Positions 8,300 to 14,068 of a DNA stretch of 14,068 bases are shown piece after piece. Positions within the stretch are counted from its first letter, which is position 1. Each line of letters opens with the position of its first letter. The stretch comes from JAWWPG01 sp038232255 (GTDB taxonomy: Bacteria > Actinomycetota > Actinomycetes > Propionibacteriales > Nocardioidaceae): contig JBBSIF010000066.1 of assembly GCA_038232255.1 (NCBI GenBank), forward strand, positions 1 through 14,068, in the 5' to 3' direction. The translations under genes and the position numbers were made by a program. The notes beneath the pieces are model-generated. The model saw only the letters and a list, made by a program, of their open reading frames with translations. It was not told where the DNA came from and did not search any database.

Positions 8300-10083
8300 C
8301 CGCTCGGTCGCGGAGCGGCTGGCTGCTCCTGGTCGCCATCGTGCTCGGCGCGCTGCTGTCCGGGTGCGTGAGCCTGCCGGACAGCTCGTCGGTGCAGCGG
8401 GGACGCGGTGCCGGCGTTCACCGCTCCTCGTCGCTCGTCATCAACCATCCCCCCGGTCCGCGGCCCGGCGCCGACAAGACGTCGATCGTCGAGCACTACA
8501 TCCAGGCGATGCTCTCCTTCCCGTTGGCGCCTGACGTGGTCCGCCAGTTCTTCACCCCCGCGGCGGCGCGCAGCTGGGTGCCGAGCCAGCAGCTCAGGGT
8601 GTACGAGAACCCTGTCGTCACCGGCGGCCCGTCGGGAACGGTGTCGCTGCGGGCCAAGGTGCTGGGCTCGCTGGACGACCGCGGTTCCTGGGTCTCCGCG
8701 AGCTCGTCGGCCGATGCGCTGGACGTGGCCCTCGAGCTCACGAAGGTCGCCGGCGAGTGGCGGATCAGCAACCCGCCGTCCGGCACCCTGCTCGACACCG
8801 ACTTCTTCGCCAGGTACTACCACCAGTACTCGCTCTACTACTTCGACCCGTCGCACACGCTGCTCACCCCGGACGCGATCTACCTGCTGCTCGGGAACGC
8901 GGCGCAGACGTCGAACGCCCTGGTGCGCAACCTGCTGCGCGGGCCGACCGCCGCGATGGGGGGCGTCGTCAGTGGTGAGGTGCCTCCTGGGACGCGGCTC
9001 ACCGGCGACGTCACGGTCTCCGAGAGCGGACTCGCCGAGGTTCCGCTGTCGAGCCAGGTCCTGTCGATGTCGGCGCAGCGGCTGAGGTATCTCGCAGCCC
9101 AGCTGGCCTGGACGCTTCGTCAGGAGAGGCTCGGCGTCAACCATGTGCGGATGACTGCCGCCGGCCACGTGGTCACCGTTCCCGGGCTCGACGAGAGCTT
9201 CGCTGTCGACGCCTTCCAGGGCTACGACCCGACCATCTTCGCCGCGAAGCGCACGCTGTACGCCCTGTCGTCCGAAGGCCACCTCGTCTCGGTGACGCCG
9301 GACAGCGCCTTCGCCGTCGCTGGACCGATCGGCGCCCTGCCGGCACGGGCGTCGTCTGCCGGGGTGAACCCGAGCGGGTCCCGCGCGGCGGTGGTGACCC
9401 GTGGCGGCAGCAGGGTCGTCGTCGGCGACATCATCGACGGGGAGGATGCCGCCGCCAACGCCGTCTGGCTCAGCGGCGGCTCCGGCCTGCTCAAACCGAG
9501 CTGGGATGTGCACGACCTGCTGTGGCTGGTCGACCGACCCGACGGCCGCGCGCGGGTGCACGTGGTCGCTGGCGTAGGAACACGCGTCGTCGACAACGTC
9601 GTGAACGCCCCGGGGATCTCGGGCGAGGACGTGCGTGCCTTCGCGATGTCGCGCGACGGCATGCGCGCAGCGGTCATCATCGGGAGCGGGACCGACGCCA
9701 AGCTGGTCGTCGCGTCGGTCCGCCGGAGCGCGAGGTCGCGGATGGACGTGTCGCTGACCAACGTGCGCGACATCGCCGACGCCGACTTCCCGCTGATGAG
9801 CCTGACCAGCGTGGCCTGGTACACCCCGACGACTCTGATGGTCGTCGCCCAGGACGAGGGGAGCGACCCGCAGCCCTATCAGATCGCGGTCGACGGCTCG
9901 CGTGTGCAACCCACGACCGGGTTCCTGCCCATCCGCCCCACGTACCTGGCTGCCGGCTCGGACGCGGACGTGCCCCCGGTCATCGGCTCGTCGGACGGCA
10001 GGCTGTACAGCCGCACCCCCGACCAGCAGTGGCCCCTCCTCCCCACCCGGCAGAGGTTGTTCGCCCCGACGTACGTCGGCTGA
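8296..10083 (+). CDS. lpqB: Lipoprotein LpqB, partner of the MtrAB system
   Basis: A 595-residue membrane-anchored lipoprotein. Its signal peptide has a hydrophobic core at about 9-21 and the lipobox LSGC, with C24 as the lipidated cysteine. An N-terminal domain (about 45-190) is followed by a GerMN domain (about 205-300, containing VRNLLRGPT and the GTRLTGDVTVSESGLAEV segment). The C-terminal half (about 320-595) has repeated strand patterns expected of the LpqB beta-propeller. In mycobacteria LpqB interacts with the extracytoplasmic part of MtrB and influences MtrA phosphorylation. The ATG at 8296 overlaps the mtrB stop by four bases and begins a proper signal sequence. The open frame extending back to 8137 lies inside mtrB. 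The length is close to the mycobacterial protein. Confidence 0.95.
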   Translation: MTARSRSGWLLLVAIVLGALLSGCVSLPDSSSVQRGRGAGVHRSSSLVINHPPGPRPGADKTSIVEHYIQAMLSFPLAPDVVRQFFTPAAARSWVPSQQLRVYENPVVTGGPSGTVSLRAKVLGSLDDRGSWVSASSSADALDVALELTKVAGEWRISNPPSGTLLDTDFFARYYHQYSLYYFDPSHTLLTPDAIYLLLGNAAQTSNALVRNLLRGPTAAMGGVVSGEVPPGTRLTGDVTVSESGLAEVPLSSQVLSMSAQRLRYLAAQLAWTLRQERLGVNHVRMTAAGHVVTVPGLDESFAVDAFQGYDPTIFAAKRTLYALSSEGHLVSVTPDSAFAVAGPIGALPARASSAGVNPSGSRAAVVTRGGSRVVVGDIIDGEDAAANAVWLSGGSGLLKPSWDVHDLLWLVDRPDGRARVHVVAGVGTRVVDNVVNAPGISGEDVRAFAMSRDGMRAAVIIGSGTDAKLVVASVRRSARSRMDVSLTNVRDIADADFPLMSLTSVAWYTPTTLMVVAQDEGSDPQPYQIAVDGSRVQPTTGFLPIRPTYLAAGSDADVPPVIGSSDGRLYSRTPDQQWPLLPTRQRLFAPTYVG

Positions 10084-10126
10084 GTGCGCTTTCCCACAGG
10101 TCCGGGCGAGTCGGTCGCAAGCGCAC
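10084..10126 (+). repeat. Inverted repeat immediately after lpqB stop
   Basis: GTGCGCTT at 10084-10091 and AAGCGCAC at 10119-10126 are perfect 8-base complements separated by 27 bases. The left arm begins at the first base after the lpqB stop codon. There is no T-run after it, and the loop is long for an intrinsic terminator. It could be a weak attenuator, an mRNA end stem or a protein-binding dyad, or it could be chance. Confidence 0.35.
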
Positions 10127-10179
10127 AGCGCCGACCCCATGGCGTATCCCTCGGGTGCCGCGCGGTCGACGATGGGGCG

Positions 10180-10887
10180 ATGCCGCCACTTCGAGACCTC
10201 GCCGGTGCCGCCACGGACCTGATCCTCGGGGGCCGCTGCGTCGGCTGCTCGCGGCCTGGGCCGGCGCTGTGTCTGGCGTGCGCAGCTCCCCTCGAACAGG
10301 TGCCGTCCGTCGCCTGGCCGATCCCACGTCCACCCGGTCTACCCACGCCGTACGCGGTCGCGGCCTACGACGGCGCTGCGAAGGCTGCTGTGGTCGCCCA
10401 CAAGGAGCACGCCGTGCTGTCCCTTGCGCGGCCGTTGGGCCGAGCGCTCGCTCTCAGCGTGATGGCGACCGTCGCGGCCGGTGCTGCGGGTGCCGGGAAC
10501 CGACCCGTCGTCCTCGCCTGGCCGCCGACGGCTGCTGCTGCGGTCAGGGAGCGCGGCCACGACCCGCTGCAGCGGATCGTCGCGGCGTGCCGGCGCAGCC
10601 TCCGAGCCGCGGGGGTCCTTGCCGTCGCACCGGCGGTCCTCGAGCGCGCTCGCGAGGTGGAGGACCAGGCCGGGCTGTCCGCCCCGGCACGGGCGGCCAA
10701 CCTGGCCGGCGCCTTCACGGTGCGGTCCCGGTCGCGTCCGGCCCTGGCCGGGCGGCGGATCGTGGTGGTCGACGACGTGCTGACGACGGGAGCGACGGCG
10801 GCGGAGGCGGCGCGGGCGCTCGCCGAGGCCGGTGCCGACGCCTGCGCCGTCGCCGTCGTCGCGGCCACCCGCCGGCGCCTCGACTAG
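10180..10887 (+). CDS. comF: ComF family phosphoribosyltransferase-like protein
   Basis: A 235-residue cytoplasmic protein with the two parts of the ComF family. An N-terminal four-cysteine zinc finger has C20, C23, C31 and C34. A phosphoribosyltransferase domain carries the PRPP-binding motif VVVDDVLTTGAT at 195-206. The family is linked to DNA uptake in naturally competent bacteria, but it is widespread in non-competent actinobacteria, where its substrate is unknown. The region usually reading R-G-F-N-Q is RGHDPL here (125-130). The ATG at 10180 is chosen because the zinc finger begins soon after it. The frame is open back to the lpqB stop with a GTG at 10084, but those 32 codons look unlike family sequence and include the inverted repeat at 10084-10126. 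The spacing from lpqB (96 bases) is loose, so a separate promoter is possible. Confidence 0.88.
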   Translation: MPPLRDLAGAATDLILGGRCVGCSRPGPALCLACAAPLEQVPSVAWPIPRPPGLPTPYAVAAYDGAAKAAVVAHKEHAVLSLARPLGRALALSVMATVAAGAAGAGNRPVVLAWPPTAAAAVRERGHDPLQRIVAACRRSLRAAGVLAVAPAVLERAREVEDQAGLSAPARAANLAGAFTVRSRSRPALAGRRIVVVDDVLTTGATAAEAARALAEAGADACAVAVVAATRRRLD

Positions 10888-11237
10888 GGTTTGCCCATGG
10901 CACCCGCCCGGGTCCGTGGTTGCGCCCTCTGGATCTCGCGTGCTCGAGACCCTCTGGGCAAGCCGATGCCAGCCGCAGGCGAAGCGGTCCACGTAAGGAC
11001 GGTCAGGTGCATCCCGCCTGCCGCCCGATCACGGAGCGGCTTAGAAGTAAGACCTGCCCCGCCGGGAGACCTGACGTCTCCTCCACCGGGAGAGGACCGG
11101 AGTGGCACCGAGCCGCGAGGGTTCCAGCAGGCGAGTGTGGGGTCGAAGACCAGGTCGGCCGGGCGGGTGCCATCTCGCATCAACCGCCCCAGCCCCTACG
11201 GGGCCACCGCCATCTCAGGCAATGTCAGGAGGATCGT
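10888..11237 (+). ncRNA. Structured non-coding leader upstream of hpf (candidate raiA-type RNA)
   Basis: There are 350 bases between the comF stop and hpf without a credible gene. The one frame open throughout has mixed third positions, unlike the neighbouring genes. Several stems can be drawn. A 10-bp pairing of 10888-10897 with 10955-10964 encloses two hairpins (ACCC 10902-10905/GGGT 10910-10913; TCTCG 10934-10938/CGAGA 10945-10949). Further on are GCCGC 10972-10976/GCGGT 10984-10988 and GCGGCT 11036-11041/AGCCGC 11111-11116. The latter encloses GGAGAC 11065-11070/GTCTCC 11076-11081 and CCGG 11086-11089/CCGG 11097-11100. Then come GGGCGG 11161-11166/CCGCCC 11184-11189 and GCCCC 11192-11196/GGGGC 11200-11204. 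GCCATCTC occurs twice (11169, 11209). A large 'raiA motif' RNA has been described upstream of hpf/raiA in Actinobacteria and Firmicutes. I infer membership from position and structure, not from a consensus match. Confidence 0.5.
11227..11232 (+). promoter_or_regulatory. Strong ribosome binding site of hpf
   Basis: AGGAGG, a full Shine-Dalgarno core, lies five bases before the GTG at 11238. It decides the hpf start, since the frame is open far upstream. It lies downstream of the last strong hairpin of the leader (11192-11204), leaving it unpaired in the simple fold. Confidence 0.8.
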
Positions 11238-11852
11238 GTGGACGTCGTCGTCAAGGCCCGTCATCTGGACGTCTCGGACCGGTTCCGCGAGCACGTCGAG
11301 GAGAAGCTCTCACGGGTGGAGAAGTACGACCACCGCATCATCCGCGTGGACGTCGAGGTGTCCCAGGAGGCCAACCCGCGGCTGGCCGACTCGTCGGTGC
11401 GGGTGCAGATCACGCTGCACACCCGCGGCCCGGTGATCCGGGCCGAGGCCACCGCGGAAGACAAGATGTCGGCCCTGGACAAGGCGGTCTCCAAGCTGGC
11501 TGCCCAGGAGCGCAAGGCCGCCGACCGTCGACGCATCCATCGCGGCTCACGCCCTCCGATGTCGCTCGCACAGGCGATGACGGCTGTGGCGCCCGACGAC
11601 GAGCCCCCGGACGGCGGGGAGGACGACGGACTGGAGCACAAGGAAGGCCCCCTGACGGTGAGAGGCGACGGTCCTCTCGTCGTACGCGAGAAGACCCATC
11701 CGGCCGTGCCGATGACGCTCGACCAGGCGCTGTACGAGATGGAGCTGGTGGGCCACGACTTCTTCCTGTTCATGGACGAGGAGGCGGACCGGCCCGCGGT
11801 CGTCTATCGTCGCAAGGGCTACGACTACGGAGTCATCAGACTCGGCGAGTGA
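11238..11852 (+). CDS. hpf: Ribosome hibernation-promoting factor, long form
   Basis: A 204-residue protein that binds the 30S subunit and promotes 100S ribosome dimers during stress or stationary phase. The N-terminal S30AE domain (about 1-108) begins MDVVVKARHLDVSDRFREHV and has the basic C-terminal helix AAQERKAADRRRIHRG. An acidic linker (about 118-137, DDEPPDGGEDDGLE) leads to the C-terminal dimerisation domain (about 150-204), with PMTLDQALYEMELVGHDFF and VVYRRKGYDYGVIRL. This two-domain layout is the long HPF of actinobacteria and Firmicutes. The GTG start is fixed by AGGAGG five bases upstream and by the onset of conserved sequence. The frame is open back to 9522, but that stretch overlaps lpqB and comF and is a shadow. 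The long structured leader suggests post-transcriptional control. Confidence 0.95.
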   Translation: MDVVVKARHLDVSDRFREHVEEKLSRVEKYDHRIIRVDVEVSQEANPRLADSSVRVQITLHTRGPVIRAEATAEDKMSALDKAVSKLAAQERKAADRRRIHRGSRPPMSLAQAMTAVAPDDEPPDGGEDDGLEHKEGPLTVRGDGPLVVREKTHPAVPMTLDQALYEMELVGHDFFLFMDEEADRPAVVYRRKGYDYGVIRLGE

Positions 11853-11917
11853 GTCGCCGAGCACCTCGGGGGTGCATGGCCGAGCAGACGCGCCCGATCC
11901 CTGGGAGGATGGTTGCG

Positions 11918-12604
11918 ATGACCGACGTGCTGGAGCGGGCACCGATGCGGCAGACGATCCGGGTTGCCGTGGTCGACGACGAGGAGCTGTTCCGCCGTGG
12001 CCTCGCGATGCTGCTCGGCACGGAGACCGACATCCAGGTCGTCGCCGAAGGCGCCGGTGGGCAGGCGGCCACCGACATCGCCATCCAGGACACGCCCGAT
12101 GTGATGCTCCTCGACGTGCGAATGCCGCGACTGTCCGGAGTCGACGCGTGCGTGCGCATCAAGGACTCGGCGCCGGACGTGAAGGTCATCATGCTCACCG
12201 CCTCGGACGAGGAGTCCGACCTGTACGACGCCATCAAGAGCGGCGCCTCCGGCTACCTCTTCAAGGACTCGTCAATGGCCGAGGTCGCTCGGGCCGTCCG
12301 TCTCGTCGCCGGTGGGCAGTCCCTGATCAGCCCGATGATGGCCGCGAAGCTGCTGGGGGAGTTCAAGGCGATGTCCGACGTCGACCGCGCGCCAGCGCGC
12401 GCGCCGCGGCTCACCGAACGCGAGCTCGAGGTGCTGAACCTGGTGGCTCACGGACTCAACAACCGCGAGATCGCCGAGCGGCTGTTCATCAGCGAGAACA
12501 CCGTCAAGAACCACGTCCGCAACATGCTGGAGAAGCTGCAGCTGCACTCCCGCATCGAGGCCGTGATGTACGCGATCCGGCAGCGCCTGCTCGACCCGCC
12601 GTGA
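11918..12604 (+). CDS. NarL/LuxR-family response regulator (orphan)
   Basis: A 228-residue two-domain regulator. The receiver domain (about 14-132) has D20, D21, phosphoacceptor D66 in MLLDVRMP, T94 and K116 (YLFKD). A linker rich in Ala/Arg/Pro (150-164) leads to the LuxR-type helix-turn-helix (about 164-222), with LTERELEVLNLVAHG and NNREIAERLFISENTVKNHV. No histidine kinase gene is adjacent, so its partner is unknown. The ATG at 11918 is chosen because GGGAGGA at 11903-11909 lies eight bases upstream. In-frame ATGs at 11876 and 11909 are less well placed, and the latter overlaps that ribosome binding site. It follows hpf by 65 bases. Its stop overlaps the YcaQ-like gene as GTGA, so the two are probably co-translated. 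A regulator at this point between hpf and secA also occurs, to my recollection, in Streptomyces. Confidence 0.92.
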   Translation: MTDVLERAPMRQTIRVAVVDDEELFRRGLAMLLGTETDIQVVAEGAGGQAATDIAIQDTPDVMLLDVRMPRLSGVDACVRIKDSAPDVKVIMLTASDEESDLYDAIKSGASGYLFKDSSMAEVARAVRLVAGGQSLISPMMAAKLLGEFKAMSDVDRAPARAPRLTERELEVLNLVAHGLNNREIAERLFISENTVKNHVRNMLEKLQLHSRIEAVMYAIRQRLLDPP

Positions 12605-13809
12605 CCCGCGTCCTCAGTCAGGCGCAGGCTCGACGCATCGCGATAGCGGCTCAGGGATTCCTCGACCCGCCCTCTGCTCTCCCGACGATGCGCACGCTCG
12701 ACCGGACGATCGCGCGCACGGGCGTGCTGCAGGTCGACTCCGTCAACGTCCTCCAGCGGGCGCACTACATGCCGCTGTACTCCCGGATGGGGCCGTACGA
12801 CGTCGATCTGCTGCGGCGGGCGTCGCAGAGCCGCCCGCGGCGGGTCATCGAGTACTGGGCGCACGCGCAGGCCTTCATGCCCGTCGACCTGTGGCCGGTG
12901 ATGCGGCACCGCATGGCGTCCTACCGGGCGCTACGGGGCCGCTGGTTCGGCGACGAGCTGAACCTCGACCTCGAGTCCTCACTGATGGCCGAGGTGCGAG
13001 AGCGGGGAGCCTCCACATCCCGCGACCTCGACGACGGCCTGCCCCGCAAGAAGGAGCAGTGGGGTTGGAACTGGTCGCAGACCCGGAAGGTGCTCGACTT
13101 CCTGTACATGGCGGGCGACGTGGCCATCGCGGGCCGCAACAGCCAGTTCGAGGTGCTGTACGACCTGCCGGAACGCGTGCTGCCCGCCCGCGTGCTCGCC
13201 GCGCCGGTCCCCGCGAAGGCCGACGCGGACCGCGAGCTCGTGCGCCGGGCAGCCGCCTCGCACGGCGTCGCCACCGTGGCCTGCCTGAGCGACTACTACC
13301 GGATGAAGGTTTCCGAGGTGCTGCCGGCGGTCCGTGACCTCGTCGACGCGGGCGAGCTCGAGCCGGTGCGGGTCGAGGGGTGGGACCGGCCGGCGTACCT
13401 CCACCGTTCGGCCCGCCGACCTCGGCGAGTGCACGCGCGCAGTGTCCTGAGCCCCTTCGACCCGTTGTGCTGGGAGCGGGCACGCACCGAGCGGCTCTTC
13501 GACTTCCACTACCGGATAGAGATCTACGTTCCCCAGCCGAGGCGGGTCTACGGCTACTACGTGCTGCCGTTCCTGCTGGGCGACGCGATCGTCGCCCGGG
13601 TCGACCTCAAGGCCGACCGTGCGACTCGGCGGCTGCTTGTCAAGGGCGCGTACGCCGAAAGGCTGGCGCCTCCCGAGACCGCCGAGGAGCTGGCTCTCGA
13701 GCTGGAGCAGCTGGCCGGCTGGCTCGGCCTCGACACCGTGGTCGTGGAGCCGCGAGGGGACCTCGCGCCCGCGCTCGCGAGCTCGTTGCGTCCGCCCACC
13801 TGGTCGTAA
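12601..13809 (+). CDS. Winged-helix DNA glycosylase of the YcaQ/AlkZ family
   Basis: A 402-residue protein of the HTH_42 (DUF1006) family. Its characterised members AlkZ and E. coli YcaQ are winged-helix DNA glycosylases that remove bulky alkylated bases and unhook interstrand crosslinks. Near the N-terminus, TGVLQVDSVNVLQRAHYMPL (40-59) holds the catalytic Gln-x-Asp motif (Q44, D46), the form described for the YcaQ-like branch rather than Gln-x-Gln of AlkZ. Other family-typical parts are EYWAHAQAFMP (84-94 region), the winged-helix segment around 125-175, the later LSPFDPLCWERARTERLFDF and the GYYVLPFLLGD segment. The GTG start overlaps the response regulator stop by four bases. The frame remains open upstream, but only as a shadow of that gene. 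The last 27 bases lie inside the first copy of a 57-bp direct repeat, so the final residues (ending SSLRPPTWS) may be repeat-derived. Confidence 0.88.
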   Translation: MTRVLSQAQARRIAIAAQGFLDPPSALPTMRTLDRTIARTGVLQVDSVNVLQRAHYMPLYSRMGPYDVDLLRRASQSRPRRVIEYWAHAQAFMPVDLWPVMRHRMASYRALRGRWFGDELNLDLESSLMAEVRERGASTSRDLDDGLPRKKEQWGWNWSQTRKVLDFLYMAGDVAIAGRNSQFEVLYDLPERVLPARVLAAPVPAKADADRELVRRAAASHGVATVACLSDYYRMKVSEVLPAVRDLVDAGELEPVRVEGWDRPAYLHRSARRPRRVHARSVLSPFDPLCWERARTERLFDFHYRIEIYVPQPRRVYGYYVLPFLLGDAIVARVDLKADRATRRLLVKGAYAERLAPPETAEELALELEQLAGWLGLDTVVVEPRGDLAPALASSLRPPTWS

Positions 13810-13912
13810 CTGCGCTCGCCTGCACGGACATTGTGGGCGTAGGGGCGCGGCGGTGTCGTTGCGTCCGCCCGGGTGGTCGTGGTTGCGCTCGCCTGCACGG
13901 ACGTTGTGGACG
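13783..13912 (+). repeat. Two-copy direct repeat (57 bp, period 73) spanning the ycaQ stop
   Basis: Copy 1 (13783-13839) and copy 2 (13856-13912) match at 49 of 57 positions by eye. Shared blocks are TCGTTGCGTCCGCCC, TGGTCGT and TGCGCTCGCCTGCACGGAC, then TTGTGG. A 16-base G/C-rich spacer (13840-13855) separates them. Copy 1 contains the TAA stop of the glycosylase gene (13807-13809); the same place in copy 2 reads TGG. Copy 2 also has a 6-base dyad, CGTCCG 13862-13867 with CGGACG 13898-13903. No open frame is supported here, and no T-run suggests a terminator. Confidence 0.85.
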
Positions 13913-13961
13913 GGGGAGCGCCGCGGCTGCGCGGACGTGCCGGGCATCCGGGCCGGTCGCC

Positions 13962-13967
13962 TAAGAT
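13962..13967 (+). promoter_or_regulatory. -10 element of a probable secA promoter
   Basis: TAAGAT at 13962-13967 is a good -10 hexamer (TANNNT), about 57 bases before the secA GTG. A start near 13974 would give a roughly 50-base leader. That leader contains a small hairpin, CCGGT 13973-13977 with ACCGG 13984-13988 (six-base loop). The -35 region is not convincing. Confidence 0.5.
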
Positions 13968-14024
13968 GGACACCGGTCCTCCGACCGGGCCGCGCCGTCC
14001 TCGTATGCAACCAGGAGCATCCTC

Positions 14025-14068
14025 GTGCCTGTCCTGCTCGACAAGGTCCTTCGCATCGGCGAGGGCAA
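14025..14068 (+). CDS. secA: Preprotein translocase ATPase SecA, first 14 codons (runs off the window)
   Basis: The last 44 bases encode VPVLLDKVLRIGEG and a partial Lys codon, matching the conserved start of actinobacterial SecA proteins (M-x-L-x-K-x-L-R-x-G-E-G-K). SecA is the ATP-driven motor that pushes unfolded preproteins through SecYEG. The GTG at 14025 has AGGAG at 14013-14017 seven bases upstream and a -10 hexamer at 13962-13967. The position after mtrAB-lpqB-comF-hpf agrees with the usual location of secA (secA1 in mycobacteria). Only the extreme N-terminus is visible, so the call rests on this short signature plus gene order. Confidence 0.85.
   Translation, partial: MPVLLDKVLRIGEG

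Noticed and set aside
8257..10140. A 627-codon minus-strand open frame opposite lpqB
   Set aside because: It is the mirror of lpqB, with low-complexity Arg/Gly/His composition and no recognisable domain.
9522..11237. A long plus-strand frame running in front of hpf
   Set aside because: It overlaps lpqB and comF out of frame. Only the part after the AGGAGG site and the GTG at 11238 resembles a protein family.
10891..11436. An open frame spanning the hpf leader and overlapping hpf
   Set aside because: Third codon positions include many A and T, unlike neighbouring genes, and the translation resembles nothing known. Absence of stops is expected by chance at this G+C content.
13783..13912. CRISPR array or att site
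   Set aside because: There are only two imperfect copies with a G/C-rich 16-base spacer, no cas genes, no integrase and no tRNA nearby.

Overview
The window looks like a chromosomal housekeeping segment from a high-G+C actinobacterium (class Actinomycetes). The base composition is roughly 70% G+C by eye, third codon positions are almost all G or C, and GTG starts are common. The gene order includes two blocks diagnostic of Actinobacteria: DUF3499 / zincin-like / manB / SIS isomerase / ahcY, and mtrA-mtrB-lpqB-comF-hpf ... secA. The genus cannot be fixed from this sequence. Compared from memory with Mycobacterium, tmk is absent between ahcY and mtrA. Compared with Mycobacterium and Streptomyces, a class-I manA is absent beside the SIS-domain isomerase gene.

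Layout. At the left edge the N-terminus of a DUF3499 protein reads leftward (1-96). It is divergent from a rightward gene for a zincin-fold protein that has lost its HExxH site (181-624). Then follow phosphomannomutase manB (657-2078), a Trm112-like zinc ribbon protein (2075-2305), a SIS-domain phosphosugar-isomerase-like protein (2310-3371) and a ZnT9-like cation diffusion facilitator (3368-4315). All four are coupled by 4-base overlaps or a 4-base gap. S-adenosylhomocysteinase ahcY (4389-5819) follows after a short gap. The cell-envelope two-component system mtrA-mtrB and its lipoprotein partner lpqB (5859-10083) form a tight operon. comF (10180-10887) comes next, then a 350-base non-coding stretch rich in potential stem-loops, then the long-form ribosome hibernation factor hpf (11238-11852). 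A NarL-type orphan response regulator (11918-12604) overlaps a YcaQ/AlkZ-like DNA glycosylase gene (12601-13809). A 215-base gap with a two-copy 57-bp direct repeat leads to the start of secA (14025 onward).

How the genes relate. manB and the SIS protein point to mannose-phosphate and GDP-mannose supply for glycans and lipoglycans. MtrA, MtrB and LpqB govern cell-wall growth and division. Hpf and the response regulator fit stress or dormancy control, YcaQ is DNA repair, and SecA is protein export. Three genes at the left end show a -10 hexamer placed so that transcription would begin at the start codon itself, i.e. leaderless mRNAs.

No mobile element, phage, CRISPR array, tRNA or rRNA was seen. 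The best candidates for something under-described are the structured hpf leader (possibly the raiA-type RNA reported in Actinobacteria), the tandem repeat before secA, and the two enzyme-fold proteins that appear to have lost catalytic residues.
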